From contig NC_092459.1 in assembly GCF_047495875.1 (NCBI RefSeq), positions 40,660,490-40,724,489 on the forward strand: a stretch of 64,000 nt of DNA, read 5' to 3'. This document shows, in pieces, positions 49,817-61,426 of the stretch. This stretch comes from Pithys albifrons albifrons. Lineage: Eukaryota > Chordata > Aves > Passeriformes > Thamnophilidae. The notes under the pieces were generated by a model. That model saw nothing but the letters and a program-made list of their open reading frames with translations. It searched no databases and was not told where the DNA came from. The translations under genes were made by a program, and so were the position numbers. Numbering within the stretch: the first letter of the stretch is position 1; every line of letters begins with the position of its first letter.

Positions 49817-49836
49817 GTCACGTCACAATATAAATA
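49817..49836 (+). promoter_or_regulatory. CRE-like site followed by TATA box-like site
   Basis: GTCACGTCAC at 49817-49826 is a tandem GTCAC repeat that contains the CRE/ATF-like CACGTCA. TATAAATA at 49829-49836 is a good TATA-box match immediately downstream, followed by CCTGGGG. ERV LTR promoters in birds have a similar TGACGTCA plus TATAAA order, so this may be an LTR relic or a chance promoter-like arrangement. No transcript start can be shown. Confidence 0.25.
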
Positions 49837-49842
49837 CCTGGG

Positions 49843-51070
49843 GTGTAGATGTATATATAGCACTGTCTGTCCCAAAGTCATTAGGGGCTTTGTAATTACT
49901 ATTTGGGATGGTATTGTTCTGCACAGTTTTGAGGAAGGAAGAGGAGAGCTTTGGCACAGCCACAAGAGCTAGCACCATAGCATGCAAGGTCTGTTGGCTC
50001 GTACAGATTTGCCACAGTAGAGCATCTGTCATGCTGTCTGACTGTGGTTAAAGGAGATAGAGCTAGTGGATCATTTTTCCTGAATACTCTCCAGGTTGCC
50101 ACAGACACTACAGCTCCTTACATATTAAGTTCCTGTATGTTTCAGATTAGTGGATTAGGGGAAAAATTCACTTTCTGGTAACAGACTTTTTCCACACTGG
50201 CGCAATTCTTTGCCCAACTTATATACCAAGTAACCACTTCCAAAATAGGACGTGTTTTTTACTACCAGTCCATCTTATTATTTAGCTGGGATTGTCATAA
50301 ATGATGTTAAATCTGTGACAGACATAGATCAACTAGAAATAGTCAGGAGAACACAGAAGCCTCTATATAGCCTTCTTACATAGTAATATATCTGTATATT
50401 ACTATATTTTTCTATATATCCTTCTCTCAGCACATCGTTCTGTGAAATACATGAGAAATCTTGTGCCATTGATTGAATGAATAGGCTCTGGTGCAACTTT
50501 TCCGAAAATCCATGATAACAATCACGACTCTTAATAAAATAAACCTAGACCAATATTAAGGCATCATATTGACAAAATATAAACATGCTGGTTTATAAAA
50601 TGAAATATAAACTGCATTGTTGGAATACTTTTTCTGTATTTGAAAACATATTTAAAGTTACTCTGTTGAATGCATCTGTATTTGTTTCATTCCAGTGGAG
50701 AAACACCAAGAATTATCCATATTCAGTGCAAATACATGCTTACTTAGGGATCCAGAAATAGAGCTGAACTAGTTGCCGTCAGGAAACAAGCTCCAATCAT
50801 ACAGGTCAATCATTTCCTGCTTTAAAGTGAAAGCTTAAAATATCTAGAAAGCAGCATGGTCACTACAGAAATGCAGGCTCATGCTCCCCATGGGACTAAC
50901 TGAATGCAAACTCTGAAGAAAATAAATAGATCTTTATGACAATGGTTACATTCAACAAGTCATCACTGTTCTGAAAGAGGAACAGGGAAAAATATGTCAG
51001 GAATCATAATACAGTGACAACAGCTTAAACAGAAATGTAGATAATATTTTTTAGGCTAAAAAACCAAACA
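49843..51070. other. Unique DNA, no gene recognised
   Basis: No gene was recognised. The stretch holds the inverted repeat listed at 50380-50405. Otherwise it is plain AT-rich DNA. Confidence 0.5.
50380..50405. repeat. 11-bp perfect inverted repeat, 4-nt loop
   Basis: ATAGTAATATA at 50380-50390 pairs with TATATTACTAT at 50395-50405 around TCTG. The arms are nearly pure A and T. Confidence 0.85.
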
Positions 51071-51089
51071 CCCCCCCACCCCACCCCCC
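51071..51089 (-). other. G-quadruplex-capable motif on the minus strand
   Basis: C runs of 7, 4 and 6 separated by single A bases make a compact G-quadruplex motif on the minus strand and an i-motif-capable run on the plus strand. Confidence 0.65.
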
Positions 51090-51091
51090 TA

Positions 51092-54000
51092 AGATAGGGA
51101 AGAAAGCTGCTTCAGTAAAAATTAGTTCCCAAGAAAATTCTCTGTAGTAACTGCACTGGAGAAACTTTTAAGCTAAGTACTACTGATCAGGAAAAAATAA
51201 ATCAAGTGGTAGGTTATATGCACTAATAAACAGTCACCACAATAGCTCACACTCCCTAAAACAGCATGAAAGGATAGTTTAGTGACAAATCATGAGCTAC
51301 TTCAGAAATGAAGAATGAATGGATTTCCATAATCCTCCTAACTTTCTAATGCACTGGAAGGCTAAGGAATATAGGTCATTTTGTGAACTTTAGCTAGTCA
51401 TTACTCATTAATAAACAAATTGTCTTTTATTAATTGTGCTTAGTGACAGAAATATACAAAAATATATAGTGAGGTAAAAAATAATCAAAGTACACCTGGT
51501 TATTATTTGTAAAGACTTAACTGTAAGTTTTTAATGATTAATTTATCTGGCATCTAGTACCTTAATAGATCATGAGAAACATCAAGGGAGGAATGTGGTA
51601 CTGCATTTTTAAAGTCTCTTTCACTCTCACTGAATGATAATAGGCATGAAAGCTATCATTAGTCTTGTTAGATGATGGTTCCTTTAGGAATCTCTTATAT
51701 GTTACCTTTTAGAAGGAAGGTCAGAGAAAATCCCCCTGGGAGTCCCCTTGCAGGATACAGCTAACAAAAGCGTAAACTGTATGGAAATGGCTAAATTATC
51801 TTTAGAGAGACCTTGGTCTTTCACATCAATCAGACCTTTCTGAACTAGTAAAACAGATAAGCGTCCTGCTTGTAAGAATGTTATTATCCATGTGTTTGTC
51901 ATGACTGTCACAACAAATTTGGAATAGAAATACCGTTGTCTTGCTTTCCTAGTCTGTTGGTAAATACTAAAGGTAGGTGCAATTTATTTTAGTAAGAACT
52001 ACATGAACTGTTGGTGTAAAAATGTAATATTTCAGGTTGTAGTTAAAATCCAGAGAGTCAGGAAACATAAAAGTTAATGCTACAAGAGCAACCTTGATGC
52101 TACCACTGCACATATCTTGTATATTTTATGGTATAGGTTTTACAGCATAATCAATAATCTATTAAGCTTCACATTTAACAGGGAAACAGGATTAGGAATG
52201 GAGTATTTATGATGGGTAATTGTTGAAAACTTTGTGGATTTCTTGACTTTTCTTGACTTTGGTTATATAAACTTGATGTTCTGCATTTAACTTCATTTTA
52301 GTTTTGAAGATTTTTGGAGGGTAGGCTACTTGTAGTTTTAGCCTCAGGGTTTTTCTTCTTGTCAAATGCAATTTTTAGCTTCCTATGCCATTAGAAAAAA
52401 AAAGACATGAGAAAGAGGGAACGCAGACTTTATGCTCATCCACTTTTTTTATCCTACTAGGGTAGCTTATGTGGGCCAGAAAAAAAAAGTAGCAATAGTT
52501 CATTTATGTTTTCCCCACAATGACTGCAAGCCTCCTTTGGTAAAGGAATTTTAAACAATTATTTAGAGTTTCATTGTCACAAAATCTAGATGAAACTTTG
52601 GAGACTGTACAAAATGATTGCAAATGCAAGGATAGGTCATGTTTTCAAAGCCAGACACCAAATCTGAAAGAACAAAGAATAGTTTTCTTTTAAAACTTGA
52701 CAAAGAGCAAATTTTCTCTAGAAATACTGATTTTGTCTTAAACGTTAGGTTTTATTTTAATTTTTAAATTTCTGCATAGTAGGGATTTTCAAATGGTAGT
52801 TTCAAATTTCACTCTTCTTTACACTCAACATCCAATACTCATAATTCGGCATTCAGCCATTGCAGAAGAAATAACTAATACCTTTACCAGATATCTTAGG
52901 GCCATACCTGAATCCTACTATGGCACCCAAGGGGAACACAGTCATGTACAATCAAGGTGCTGAATAATTTGAGCCAATAAATAACCAGGGCTTTCTCTTG
53001 CCTTCTGGGAAATGATGAGGAATGCTGGACAGGCTGCCCAGGCTAGTAACAGGAACTCTGCCTATGAGGCATAAAGGCTTGCTCTTATGAAATATTGGCT
53101 ATTAGCCCATCTCTTATAAGAATAACTTTGATTTACAGAGTAAATTAACTTTGAAAAGAATCTATCCTTTCTGCAGTTAATTGTGAAACTCTTTAATGGT
53201 GTACCCTACCTTCTCTCTGACAAGTCTTGCCCTGTGAATTTATTTAGTACCCTCATATTTATTGGGTATTAAGGTTATGTTGGCAAGATTGCCCAAATAA
53301 GTGTATGGCTGGTGCAACTCCAGTGGTGGTATGAGAGTAAGGTAATTGTTAATATCATATCCAGGCTATGCTGGGATACATCAGAGAACTCAGTCTGAGA
53401 ATCCTATCAACATTTAAACATAAAATATCTCTGACATCTGTTGCTGTTATAGCTCAGGATGTCTTTGTCTGCCTCAAGACAGCCTTTCCTGTTATAGTTT
53501 TGTCCATTCTCATTGGCAATAAATGAGGTAATTGTGAAAAATACTGGTGTTTCCCAGGACTGATGAAGTTTGTGGGATGTGATTTATTTCTCACCTAAAG
53601 TCAGAGTAAAATTCTAAAAACACATTTTCTGAGATTCTGTGTTTAAAACAGTATAATCTGTGCATGAGTGGCAGTAATAAGCTTCTCCAAATCCACTGAG
53701 CTCAATCCATCTTGCATAATTCTCCATGTCTGTGATTCACTTTAGATTCCCTAATTAAATTCTCACCATGTCTGGATATATTCTCTTTCCCTTTTTCTCA
53801 TTCAACATTTTTTAAAGTTATCTTTTCTCTACCATTTCATGAGGTGATGGCTGTACAAGGCTTTTTTCAATGGACTAGCAAGGCTCACAACAATGTCTGA
53901 AAAAAAAATCTCTCATTGAATTTTTCTGAGAAATGTTATAAACAAACTAAAAATTATTGAAGTCTAAAAGTAAATGTAAATCCTGCTCAGTGTTAAACTA

Positions 54001-55128
54001 AAATTAACTTTTTGATCAATATCTCATTCACATCAATTCTTTGTGACGGAAATATATCCACGTGTTGATATGGAAATGAGGATAATAGCTTCTCTTTTAC
54101 CTCAAATGTCAGTTCCATTCCATAGATCTTCCTCATTCTGAGGGAAGAATACATCCACAGAAATTTACCCAAGAAAGACCTCACAGAACTCTGTCTTTGA
54201 TGATTTCTGTCGTATTTGTATGGTTATTAAGGTACAAATATATTGCTCCCAGAAAATCTTTCCAGTGCAGTCTTTCCACTGGTTTCCCAAATTTGCAGTC
54301 GCAGGATGGATATTCATGTGCCTATGTGATCGAAACACAGACCTTTTTGTCTCTGAAAGGCTGTATCTAGAGGACACTATTTACTTGTCTTTCCCATTTT
54401 TTGTTCCTTTACCTCATTTTTCCTACTCCATTTATGCTTCTCTGTGACTACATCTGTATGTTGATCAGGCTTCCTTCAAATGAATTTCTACTGAGCTCTA
54501 GCTGGACTCTTGTGTATTTTGTTATTCCTTGGTTCTTTTTTATAGTCCCATAATGTTTGGTAAAGTTTTCTTTTAAAAAAGAACTCTGTAATTTTTCCAT
54601 TCCCCAGTGTTTGTAATTATAGTTTAATTTTTTTTTCCTTTTAATTATCAGCTTTTTCTTGCTGTTCAGCCTTCCATCTTGAAGCTGTATGTGATCTGAG
54701 AGAGAATGAAAATTTATTCTCAGGGTCTTGGTCATTGGCTACATTTCATGTTTCTCTGGCCAAGTAATATAGTTGCTATAGCTTAAAAACTAGGAACAGA
54801 AGAGACAAGAAAAAGAAATATTTCTCCCCATTTTGATGATACTATTATACTCAGCCAAAAGTGAATTGAGCCAGGCTCTTCCACTCAAAAGGAAAATAAG
54901 GCTTCTTTGAATTAGGAGTTTGCTTTTAAGTCACAAGAGTGAACTTAGCACTAATTCCTAAGTCTTGCACTAACCTAGCACAAACATGGATGAACTGTCA
55001 TGGAGTCAGAAGTAGCTTCAGACAACTTTAGTGCCATGAGAGAGTTCCTAGCATCATGTCTAGCCCAAGTCTAGCTGTCTCTGAGTTTGTAACTCTAGAA
55101 TCCACTCTGCTATTTGCTGTATTCTTTG
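51092..55128. other. AT-rich unique DNA, no gene recognised
   Basis: Nothing recognisable was seen over about 4 kb, apart from a perfect 10-bp tandem pair (TCTTGACTTT at 52241-52260). Confidence 0.5.
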
Positions 55129-55222
55129 CTTTTCTTCTTTCTTTTTAATTTTCTTCTTCTCTTTTATTCTTTTTCTTTTTTTTTTTTCTGTTTTCTTTTT
55201 CTTCTTTCTTTTCCTTTCATTT
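55129..55222 (+). repeat. Polypyrimidine tract
   Basis: About 90 bp consisting almost wholly of T and C in CTTT/TTCTTC words. It lies just upstream of the (TG)n array. Confidence 0.85.
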
Positions 55223-55251
55223 GAGATGGTTTCTTTTTTGTTTTGGTTTGC

Positions 55252-55253
<2 letters not shown>

Positions 55254-55306
<53 letters not shown>
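55254..55306 (+). repeat. (TG)n dinucleotide microsatellite
   Basis: A pure TG array of 53 bp, about 26 units. It is Z-DNA-prone and likely length-polymorphic. It produces spurious Cys-Val open frames. Confidence 0.98.
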
Positions 55307-55309
<3 letters not shown>

Positions 55310-55502
55310 GACGAGCATATTGTTTCCCTGCTACGTCAACTTCTCTTTCTTTTTAGGCATTTACATGACACATTGGACAACCTCTGCCACAAAGGACAGT
55401 TGTCCACTTCTACCAAGTGTTTTTTAAGTCTAGTGTAGGATTCTTTGTATGATGTGAAAAGAACTGCTCTGTCTGGCAAGGTTGTTGATGATGTGGCAAA
55501 GT

Positions 55503-55685
55503 AAAGAAGAAAAAAAGAAGAAAAGAGAAGGGAACAAGGAGGAAGTAAAAGAAAATGAAAAAAAAAAACCAAATGTGGAGCAAGAAAGAAAAAAAATGGG
55601 AAAAAGGGAAAAAGAATGAGAGAGAAGGGAAAAGAAAAGGTAAAAAGAAAGGGGGAAAGAGGTGGGGGAAGAAAAGAGAAAAATA
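55503..55685 (+). repeat. Polypurine tract
   Basis: About 180 bp made almost wholly of A and G (GAAAAG, GGGAAAAG words), with a few interruptions near 55567-55578. It mirrors in composition the pyrimidine tract 280 bp upstream. Confidence 0.85.
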
Positions 55686-55689
55686 ATTT

Positions 55690-58600
55690 GTCCTTACGTT
55701 CCTAAAAAAAATGAATGGCTTTCTTGAAAGAACTCACACACAAAAATCCTCACTTCCCTGTAACTCTGCTTGTTAGCCAGTGAATTCACATTAAAAATAT
55801 TGCAACATCTTTCACTTCAGCTTTAGAGAACATAAACCTGAGAATGAAGAAGGATCTCAGATAGTAATTGGGTATCCTTGGCCTAGAATCTCACTATTCA
55901 GGAGATATTCCCGACATTCAATTTTTTCTCATGGATGTCAACAAAAAGTGCCATTTATTTGTTGGGCCCAAGGATCAGCCTATTTCTAACAACGGTAAAG
56001 CTTTTACATGAGGTTTCATACAGAAACAGAAATAAAAATTATTGTACTCCAGCAAGACTGGGTGAGATTATTTTTGGTTCCAGCACAGATGCCCAGACTT
56101 TGCCTCAAGTCAAAATTTGCTGCCATCAAGACTTCATTTGTTCAAACAGAGTTCAAGATAAATAATATCTGAAAATTATTATTAAATAAGGTTTACTAGC
56201 ATTTCTTAATGCAGAAAGAGTGTAATCAAGAAATAAGAAGAAAATCTAAAGCAAATATTATTCCATGAGAAGAAAAGAGGAAGTTTCTCAGTTTTCTTGG
56301 TAATGTCATGTTCTTGAACAACTGTAGCTGTTTTATTTATAATAACAGAGATTATTTTTCTGAAATTAAAAGTTTAAAAAATATTTAGAATGTTATTATC
56401 ATCTCCTTTGCCAGTTTAGAATGGAGTTGTGTCTTGATACAAGAAAAAACCCCGACCTTATATTTTAGTGATGAAGGCCTCTACATTACATCTACACTGT
56501 TTTCACTAAGATTTTGTGTTAAAACATTCTCATTTTTTAAATTACAACATTTAATATTCAACAATAGCTTTCACATCTGTCATGTAGTAGGTCAGGTATG
56601 TTTTACTTCTGGTTGTTACAGAATTAATTGAATTAGAATTGTATCAGCACACAACTTAATGTGGAATACTGTTAAATAATCAAATAATCTTACCCTCGTC
56701 AATGCCCTTATTTTAGCAAACAAAATTATGTTGCACAAATGCTTTTCTATATTTGAAAATAAAACATAAAAGTTCATCTTCCTCTAATATTTATAGCATT
56801 TCTTACATGTTCTGCTATTGTTTCCCTAAAATTATGTTTAAATGAATGTGTGAAATGCAACCAGAATCTGCAATTTAACTTCAAGTAAATCAGAATATTC
56901 AGTGTAAAGACTTAAGGTGCAGCTGTTTCTGCCATTCATTTGGGTAATCACTGTACATAAATTTATACACCATGAAAAGCTTTATTCATGTTCATATGGT
57001 GTGAAAATTGAAAGAAAAACTCTAAATTAATTACCTTTTTAAACAAAGCAATTTAGATTTATCACATGCAGCAGGGGAATTTGGTCACATATTATAAAAC
57101 TGCTGTAAAATGCCGAAATGAAATATGAGTTAGGAAAAAGGGTTTACGCTCTGTAGAGACTTTAAGATGTGGAAAGCAAATTAGCTGCCCCTGACTTCAA
57201 TCAGTGTGCTCTTATGAGTTTGGGTAAAGTCTACCTGCTGCAGCAGCCTGATGCCCTCCAGAGAAATGTGACATGGCACAAGAGCTTGTCTACAACCACC
57301 TGACACTTTTCTATCCCCAGCAGCAACTTTTAGAATATGGACTTCAGCTGCTGAGGTAGCACATTATTATTTTTCCTTCTCACCTTACTAATAAATGTCA
57401 ATCTAAAGTCATTATATAGCAATACCTCATCCTTAATACAATACAAAGAACTTTTTTCTGCTAGGAAGTGTCATTTTCTTCCACATAAAATAAGTCCATG
57501 GGTGTGCAGAAAAACATTGGTGCTTTGATTTGTCAATGCCTCCATTATTACTCATTATGAACCTGAAGTTCCTCACTGCATATGCTTGATTATATCCTAG
57601 TATACTGCCAGTTATTTATTCAGCTAGTGTTTGCCAGAATGCATCCACCTTTAATTTACATTTGGAAAAGGAAACATCAGTTGATGAAATAATTTGCAGC
57701 CTGAAATTGATCTTCATGAAAAGAAAATACACTCAAAGTCTTTTGCCATAAGAAAACAGTCACCCATATATAGAGGGTGAAAAGTTTAATTTTTTTATTT
57801 CTTTCAAACATAACCATACAATATATTTGCTTCATAGAGAATATAAAATTACCAGAGAATATCATTCAGAGAAGGAAAATTTTTTGAGACTTAATTCTCC
57901 AACATTGTTGTTCCAGCATGCTAACAAAATCAATGCTAACAGAAATCACCTCCTTTTAATCTGTTATTCTTTTGTTCCATTGAAGCAACTCGAGATCAAT
58001 GTGTATTGATTTGCTCCCTAATTATATTAATTTTACTTTAGAAATTAGGGAGGCCATAATGAGAATGTGAAGTTACTTGAAGACAGTACATTATAGGGAG
58101 TCTAATTTAGCAGGAGTCTGTGCATGAGATTAATTCATTAAAAGCAGCCAATTACCATACAAACAGGGGAGATAAATAAGATTTTCTCCTTTAATTTGCA
58201 TTTTATATATTCCTTTGTAATTTTTAAAAACTTAAATGAATTTACAATCCTAACTATATTTTTAATGTATATCCATTTTATTTCTGGAGAATATAATTGC
58301 ATTTAATTTTAACCTTTAGCTTTTTCTTTTAGGCATAGCATTTTAGAAAACGAGATCCTGGCATCTAGGTGTGAGATATTTTATGTGACATTTTAATTAA
58401 GAAAAATAATTAAATGCTAATACTTTTAACATTCCAACTTTTCTTTCCACTAAACTTTTCTGCACTTACAGTTAGTAAGATATTGAGTTGATAGATAATG
58501 ATACAGAAAATCAAGGTAGTTTGACCTATCTTGGCTGAGGATTTGGCTCATTAATGTATCTTGGCCATAAATGATTATCTATAAACATAATAGAAATCAT

Positions 58601-59075
58601 CATTTCCGTTGGATAATCACATATTTTATCAATGTAAATGATTGTTTTTTGATGAGGTTAAATTGGACAGGCTTGTTGTGAGAATCATTCTGTCCTTGCC
58701 AATTTTGCTTTACATACCAGCACAATCCAGAGAATCGAGATACTTCATTCTTTGTTACTTTACAACTGAAGAACTGTTTCTCCAGTGAAAGACCACAAAA
58801 GTAATCACACTTGTATAATTTACTGTCTGTAAAGAGAGAACCAGACCCAAGGGATCTTTAAAAGAAACTTAGTGTGATTTTAAGCCATTTGTAATTCTCT
58901 TTAAAACTTAACAAAATGTCCTTTAACTAAGTGAAGACTGCCTTTTTCCAGAGAAGGTAAGTGGTGCCATTCATTTTTTCAGAAGTTAGAAAGCTGAAAA
59001 ACTCTAAAAATAAAATAAAATTAAAAAAGAAAATGTTATTATACAAGAAAAAAATTGAAAATGTGTACATCTTGA
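55690..59075. other. AT-rich unique DNA, possible conserved non-coding element
   Basis: No gene was recognised. The segment from about 57880 to 58240 is dense in TAATT, CAATTA, CATTGTT and ATTTGCAT words, resembling vertebrate developmental enhancers. No alignment was possible, so this is a guess from vocabulary. Confidence 0.35.
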
Positions 59076-59080
59076 GATCC
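59076..59080. repeat. Left target-site duplication GATCC
   Basis: GATCC directly precedes the TG end of the LTR and is repeated exactly after its CA end at 59839-59843. A 5-bp duplication is typical of ERVL-type integration. Confidence 0.85.
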
Positions 59081-59838
59081 TGTCCTGGGTTGAGCTGGCA
59101 AAACGCCAACTGTTCAGGACAGAGTGAAGAGGGTTATTCCTCTCCCCAACAAGCCAAGGGAAAAAAAGAAGAAAGAGAGAGAAAAGAAAACCCCTCCAAA
59201 CTAGGTTTATGCTGGAACTAACTACATGTATCTATACAGAGAAGAGAAAACTAAGAGGATACTACAACACACACTTACACAAGTTACATATATATATAAC
59301 AAGGCATAACTTCCCACTCCCCAATTAATACAAAGCCCATTACTTTAAATTCATAAGCACTTTAAAAGACACTCAGCAAGAAAGAGAAAGTATAACAACA
59401 AAATATTTCTACTTCCTTGAATGCAAACAAAATGCAAGCACAGGAACAGGAGCAGGGCCTAGCATAGTAGAGGAGCTGCCAGATGTCCTCCTCTTAGTGC
59501 AGCCATGATGGAACTAACCAAGCCACTCCCACACACTGGATTTTACACCCTTTGAGATGATGTAGCATGGTATGGAATACAATATTATTGGCTGGAAGAA
59601 GTCAGCTGTTAGCTAGCTCAGCCCAGCTTAAATCAGTTGACAATCCTAGGCTTAGCTGAACTTTAAAACTTAAGTTTAGGCCCACCTGGCTAAACCCATA
59701 ACATATTTCACCCTTTATTCCATACCATATTACGTCACTCATATCTTAGATCTCTCTCTCTCTTGGCTAGTTGGGGGGAGGAGGAACCCTTTCACTCTGT
59801 CCTGGACAGTTGGCGTTTTGCCAGCTCAACCCAGGACA
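59081..59838 (-). mobile_element. Solo LTR of an endogenous retrovirus (ERVL-like), 758 bp
   Basis: The element begins TGTCCTGGGTTGAG and ends CTCAACCCAGGACA, with the canonical TG...CA termini of an LTR, and is flanked by the 5-bp duplication GATCC. No gag, pol or env sequence is present, so it is a solo LTR left by recombination. On the minus strand a CCAAT box (59587-59591), the ATTCCATACCAT motif (59556-59579) and a TGTAAAA TATA-like box (59541-59547) follow in promoter order, so minus is the likely sense strand. The termini are unusual: about 78 bp at each end (59081-59158 and 59761-59838) are near-perfect inverted copies, and each holds an inner TGTCCTG...CAGGACA hairpin. Intact ends and the exact duplication suggest a fairly young insertion. 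Confidence 0.85.
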
Positions 59839-59843
59839 GATCC
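59839..59843. repeat. Right target-site duplication GATCC
   Basis: Exact copy of 59076-59080, directly after the CA end of the LTR. Confidence 0.85.
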
Positions 59844-60991
59844 ATATATTATTGTGTATTTAATACTGTATGTTGATAATGGTTCTTGACATAGATAACA
59901 CACTTATGCAAAGGGTTCAGTCCAGTTGATCTTCTTCCATATCTCTCTTACCAATTCCTTTATGTTAACCTATTATAAAATTATGTTTGACGGTGTCTCT
60001 GTTCAGATGCATTCAAGGAATTAATTGCAGCTACATGATGTGGCCTTTAGGATAAACCCCTGGAAAATAAAGGTCTTGGGCAAGTGGAAAAAGTCTCTTA
60101 AGTGGGAAATTCTGAAGCAGGTGTCTGGTTTCAAATATGTATATTATCAAAAAGATGATACTGAAACCAGCAGTCCAATCAAATTCTGGGCCTATGCTGC
60201 TAAAACCTGGTGCAAAATATTTTTCTAAAAGGAAAGATTTGGTTTTCAAATTTGGCAGTTCTTTACCTCAGGCTGAGCTACTCTTTGGTATTGGTCCCCC
60301 TCATGGTTGTTCTTAACCAGGTGGATACTAGATGTCATGAATATCTTTCATTGATACCAGTGGGCCACAGTGAAGAACTGGATGAGATTTACCATTTTCC
60401 TTGGGTGAGCACAGCACAGACATTGGTACTAAAGAAATAGAAACAGATGAAGAGATTAGGCTACCAATTTGCTGGAATTTCTCTGTATGCTGCAAGCTAC
60501 AGGAAGCAACAAAGAGGAGTTTAAAAGCAATTTTACCAACATCTGGTGCCTTCTTAAATCCAAGCTGCCTTTCTCTGCCAGCAATAATTAGATGCTTCAT
60601 GGAAAAACATGACCAATATGGAGAATTGTCATTTGTATTGCAAGCAGATTGCCAGACAGATAACACATCATGATAATGATGATGATGATAATGATATATA
60701 AATGTTATATACACTGCATTCCTATTACATTTCTGCACTGAATGCTGCACTGCGGAGCATAAAGGAGTCTCCTTATAAAAGTGTCCAGAATAAAACAAGG
60801 TTGAGATTTTCAAAAGTAATCAACATGTATTTGTCATGGGCTTTTCTAGTGTTGCCCATGACTATAACCACTGAATACATGCTTCATCAGTGGAATGTTT
60901 CTACTGTATCTGAGTGCAATTTGAGAACGATGAGAACTGTCATCTCATTAAACTCTTCTCCCTTTTTTTTCCCTTACAATCTCATGGAGGG
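59844..60991. other. Unique DNA, no gene recognised
   Basis: No gene was recognised. Overlapping frames of 161 codons (60328-60813, minus) and 187 codons (60702-61265, plus) show no domain. The minus frame includes a His-Tyr run caused by a short ATG/ATA repeat near 60665-60698. Confidence 0.5.
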
Positions 60992-61021
60992 ACTGAGGGT
61001 ATATAAAGATATACCCTCAGT
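60992..61021. repeat. 13-bp perfect hairpin with AAAG loop
   Basis: ACTGAGGGTATAT at 60992-61004 pairs perfectly with ATATACCCTCAGT at 61009-61021 around a 4-nt loop. The plus strand also reads TATATAAAG across the stem and loop, a TATA-box-like word. Confidence 0.92.
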
Positions 61022-61033
61022 ACCAAGCAAAGG

Positions 61034-61061
61034 CTTGATAGGCCTCAGTGGGCCTATCAGG
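61034..61061. repeat. Second hairpin, 11 pairs with one G-T wobble
   Basis: CTTGATAGGCC at 61034-61044 pairs with GGCCTATCAGG at 61051-61061 around TCAGTG. Nine of the pairs are contiguous and perfect next to the loop. It starts only 12 nt after the previous hairpin. Confidence 0.9.
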
Positions 61062-61376
61062 ATTATAATCCAAGCAGTCTGTGGGTTAGCTAATGTAAAG
61101 TTTCAGCATTATTTCGTGTTCCCTGTCAAGATTTGTCTTTATCATAGCCATTTTGTACAAAATTCATCTGTACCTATGTGCTTACTTCTAGGGTATTCAC
61201 AATGCAGGTGCCAGCAGCAGTGTGTTTCCTACTGCCTTTATTCACTCATATTTTTCAAATACTGACTAACCTCTGGTTCCTTATACCTAGTGCTGTCCCT
61301 ATAAAACAAAAAAGACTGATAAGACCTCCCTTGACTCAGAAGGAAGGAGTAGACCCTGCTGAGATTCTTCAGGTTA

Positions 61377-61404
61377 ACTTTCAGGAGTAGCTTCTCCTGA
61401 AAGT
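61377..61404. repeat. Third hairpin, 11-bp perfect stem
   Basis: ACTTTCAGGAG at 61377-61387 pairs perfectly with CTCCTGAAAGT at 61394-61404 around TAGCTT. The stem is mixed in composition, so it is less expected by chance than the AT-only palindromes in the window. Confidence 0.92.
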
Positions 61405-61426
61405 GAATACCACTCCAGTACTGTGG

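Noticed and set aside
55221..55438. Cys-Val repeat frames
   Set aside because: Produced by the (TG)n microsatellite.
61001..61009. TATATAAAG as a TATA box
   Set aside because: The word is created by the stem-loop at 60992-61021, and no other promoter element or transcript start signal surrounds it.
60328..61265. Overlapping frames of 161 (minus) and 187 (plus) codons
   Set aside because: No recognisable domain, the two overlap on opposite strands, one includes a His-Tyr run from a short ATG repeat, and the other runs through the hairpins and a TATA-like stem. Length alone is not enough in a 64-kb window.
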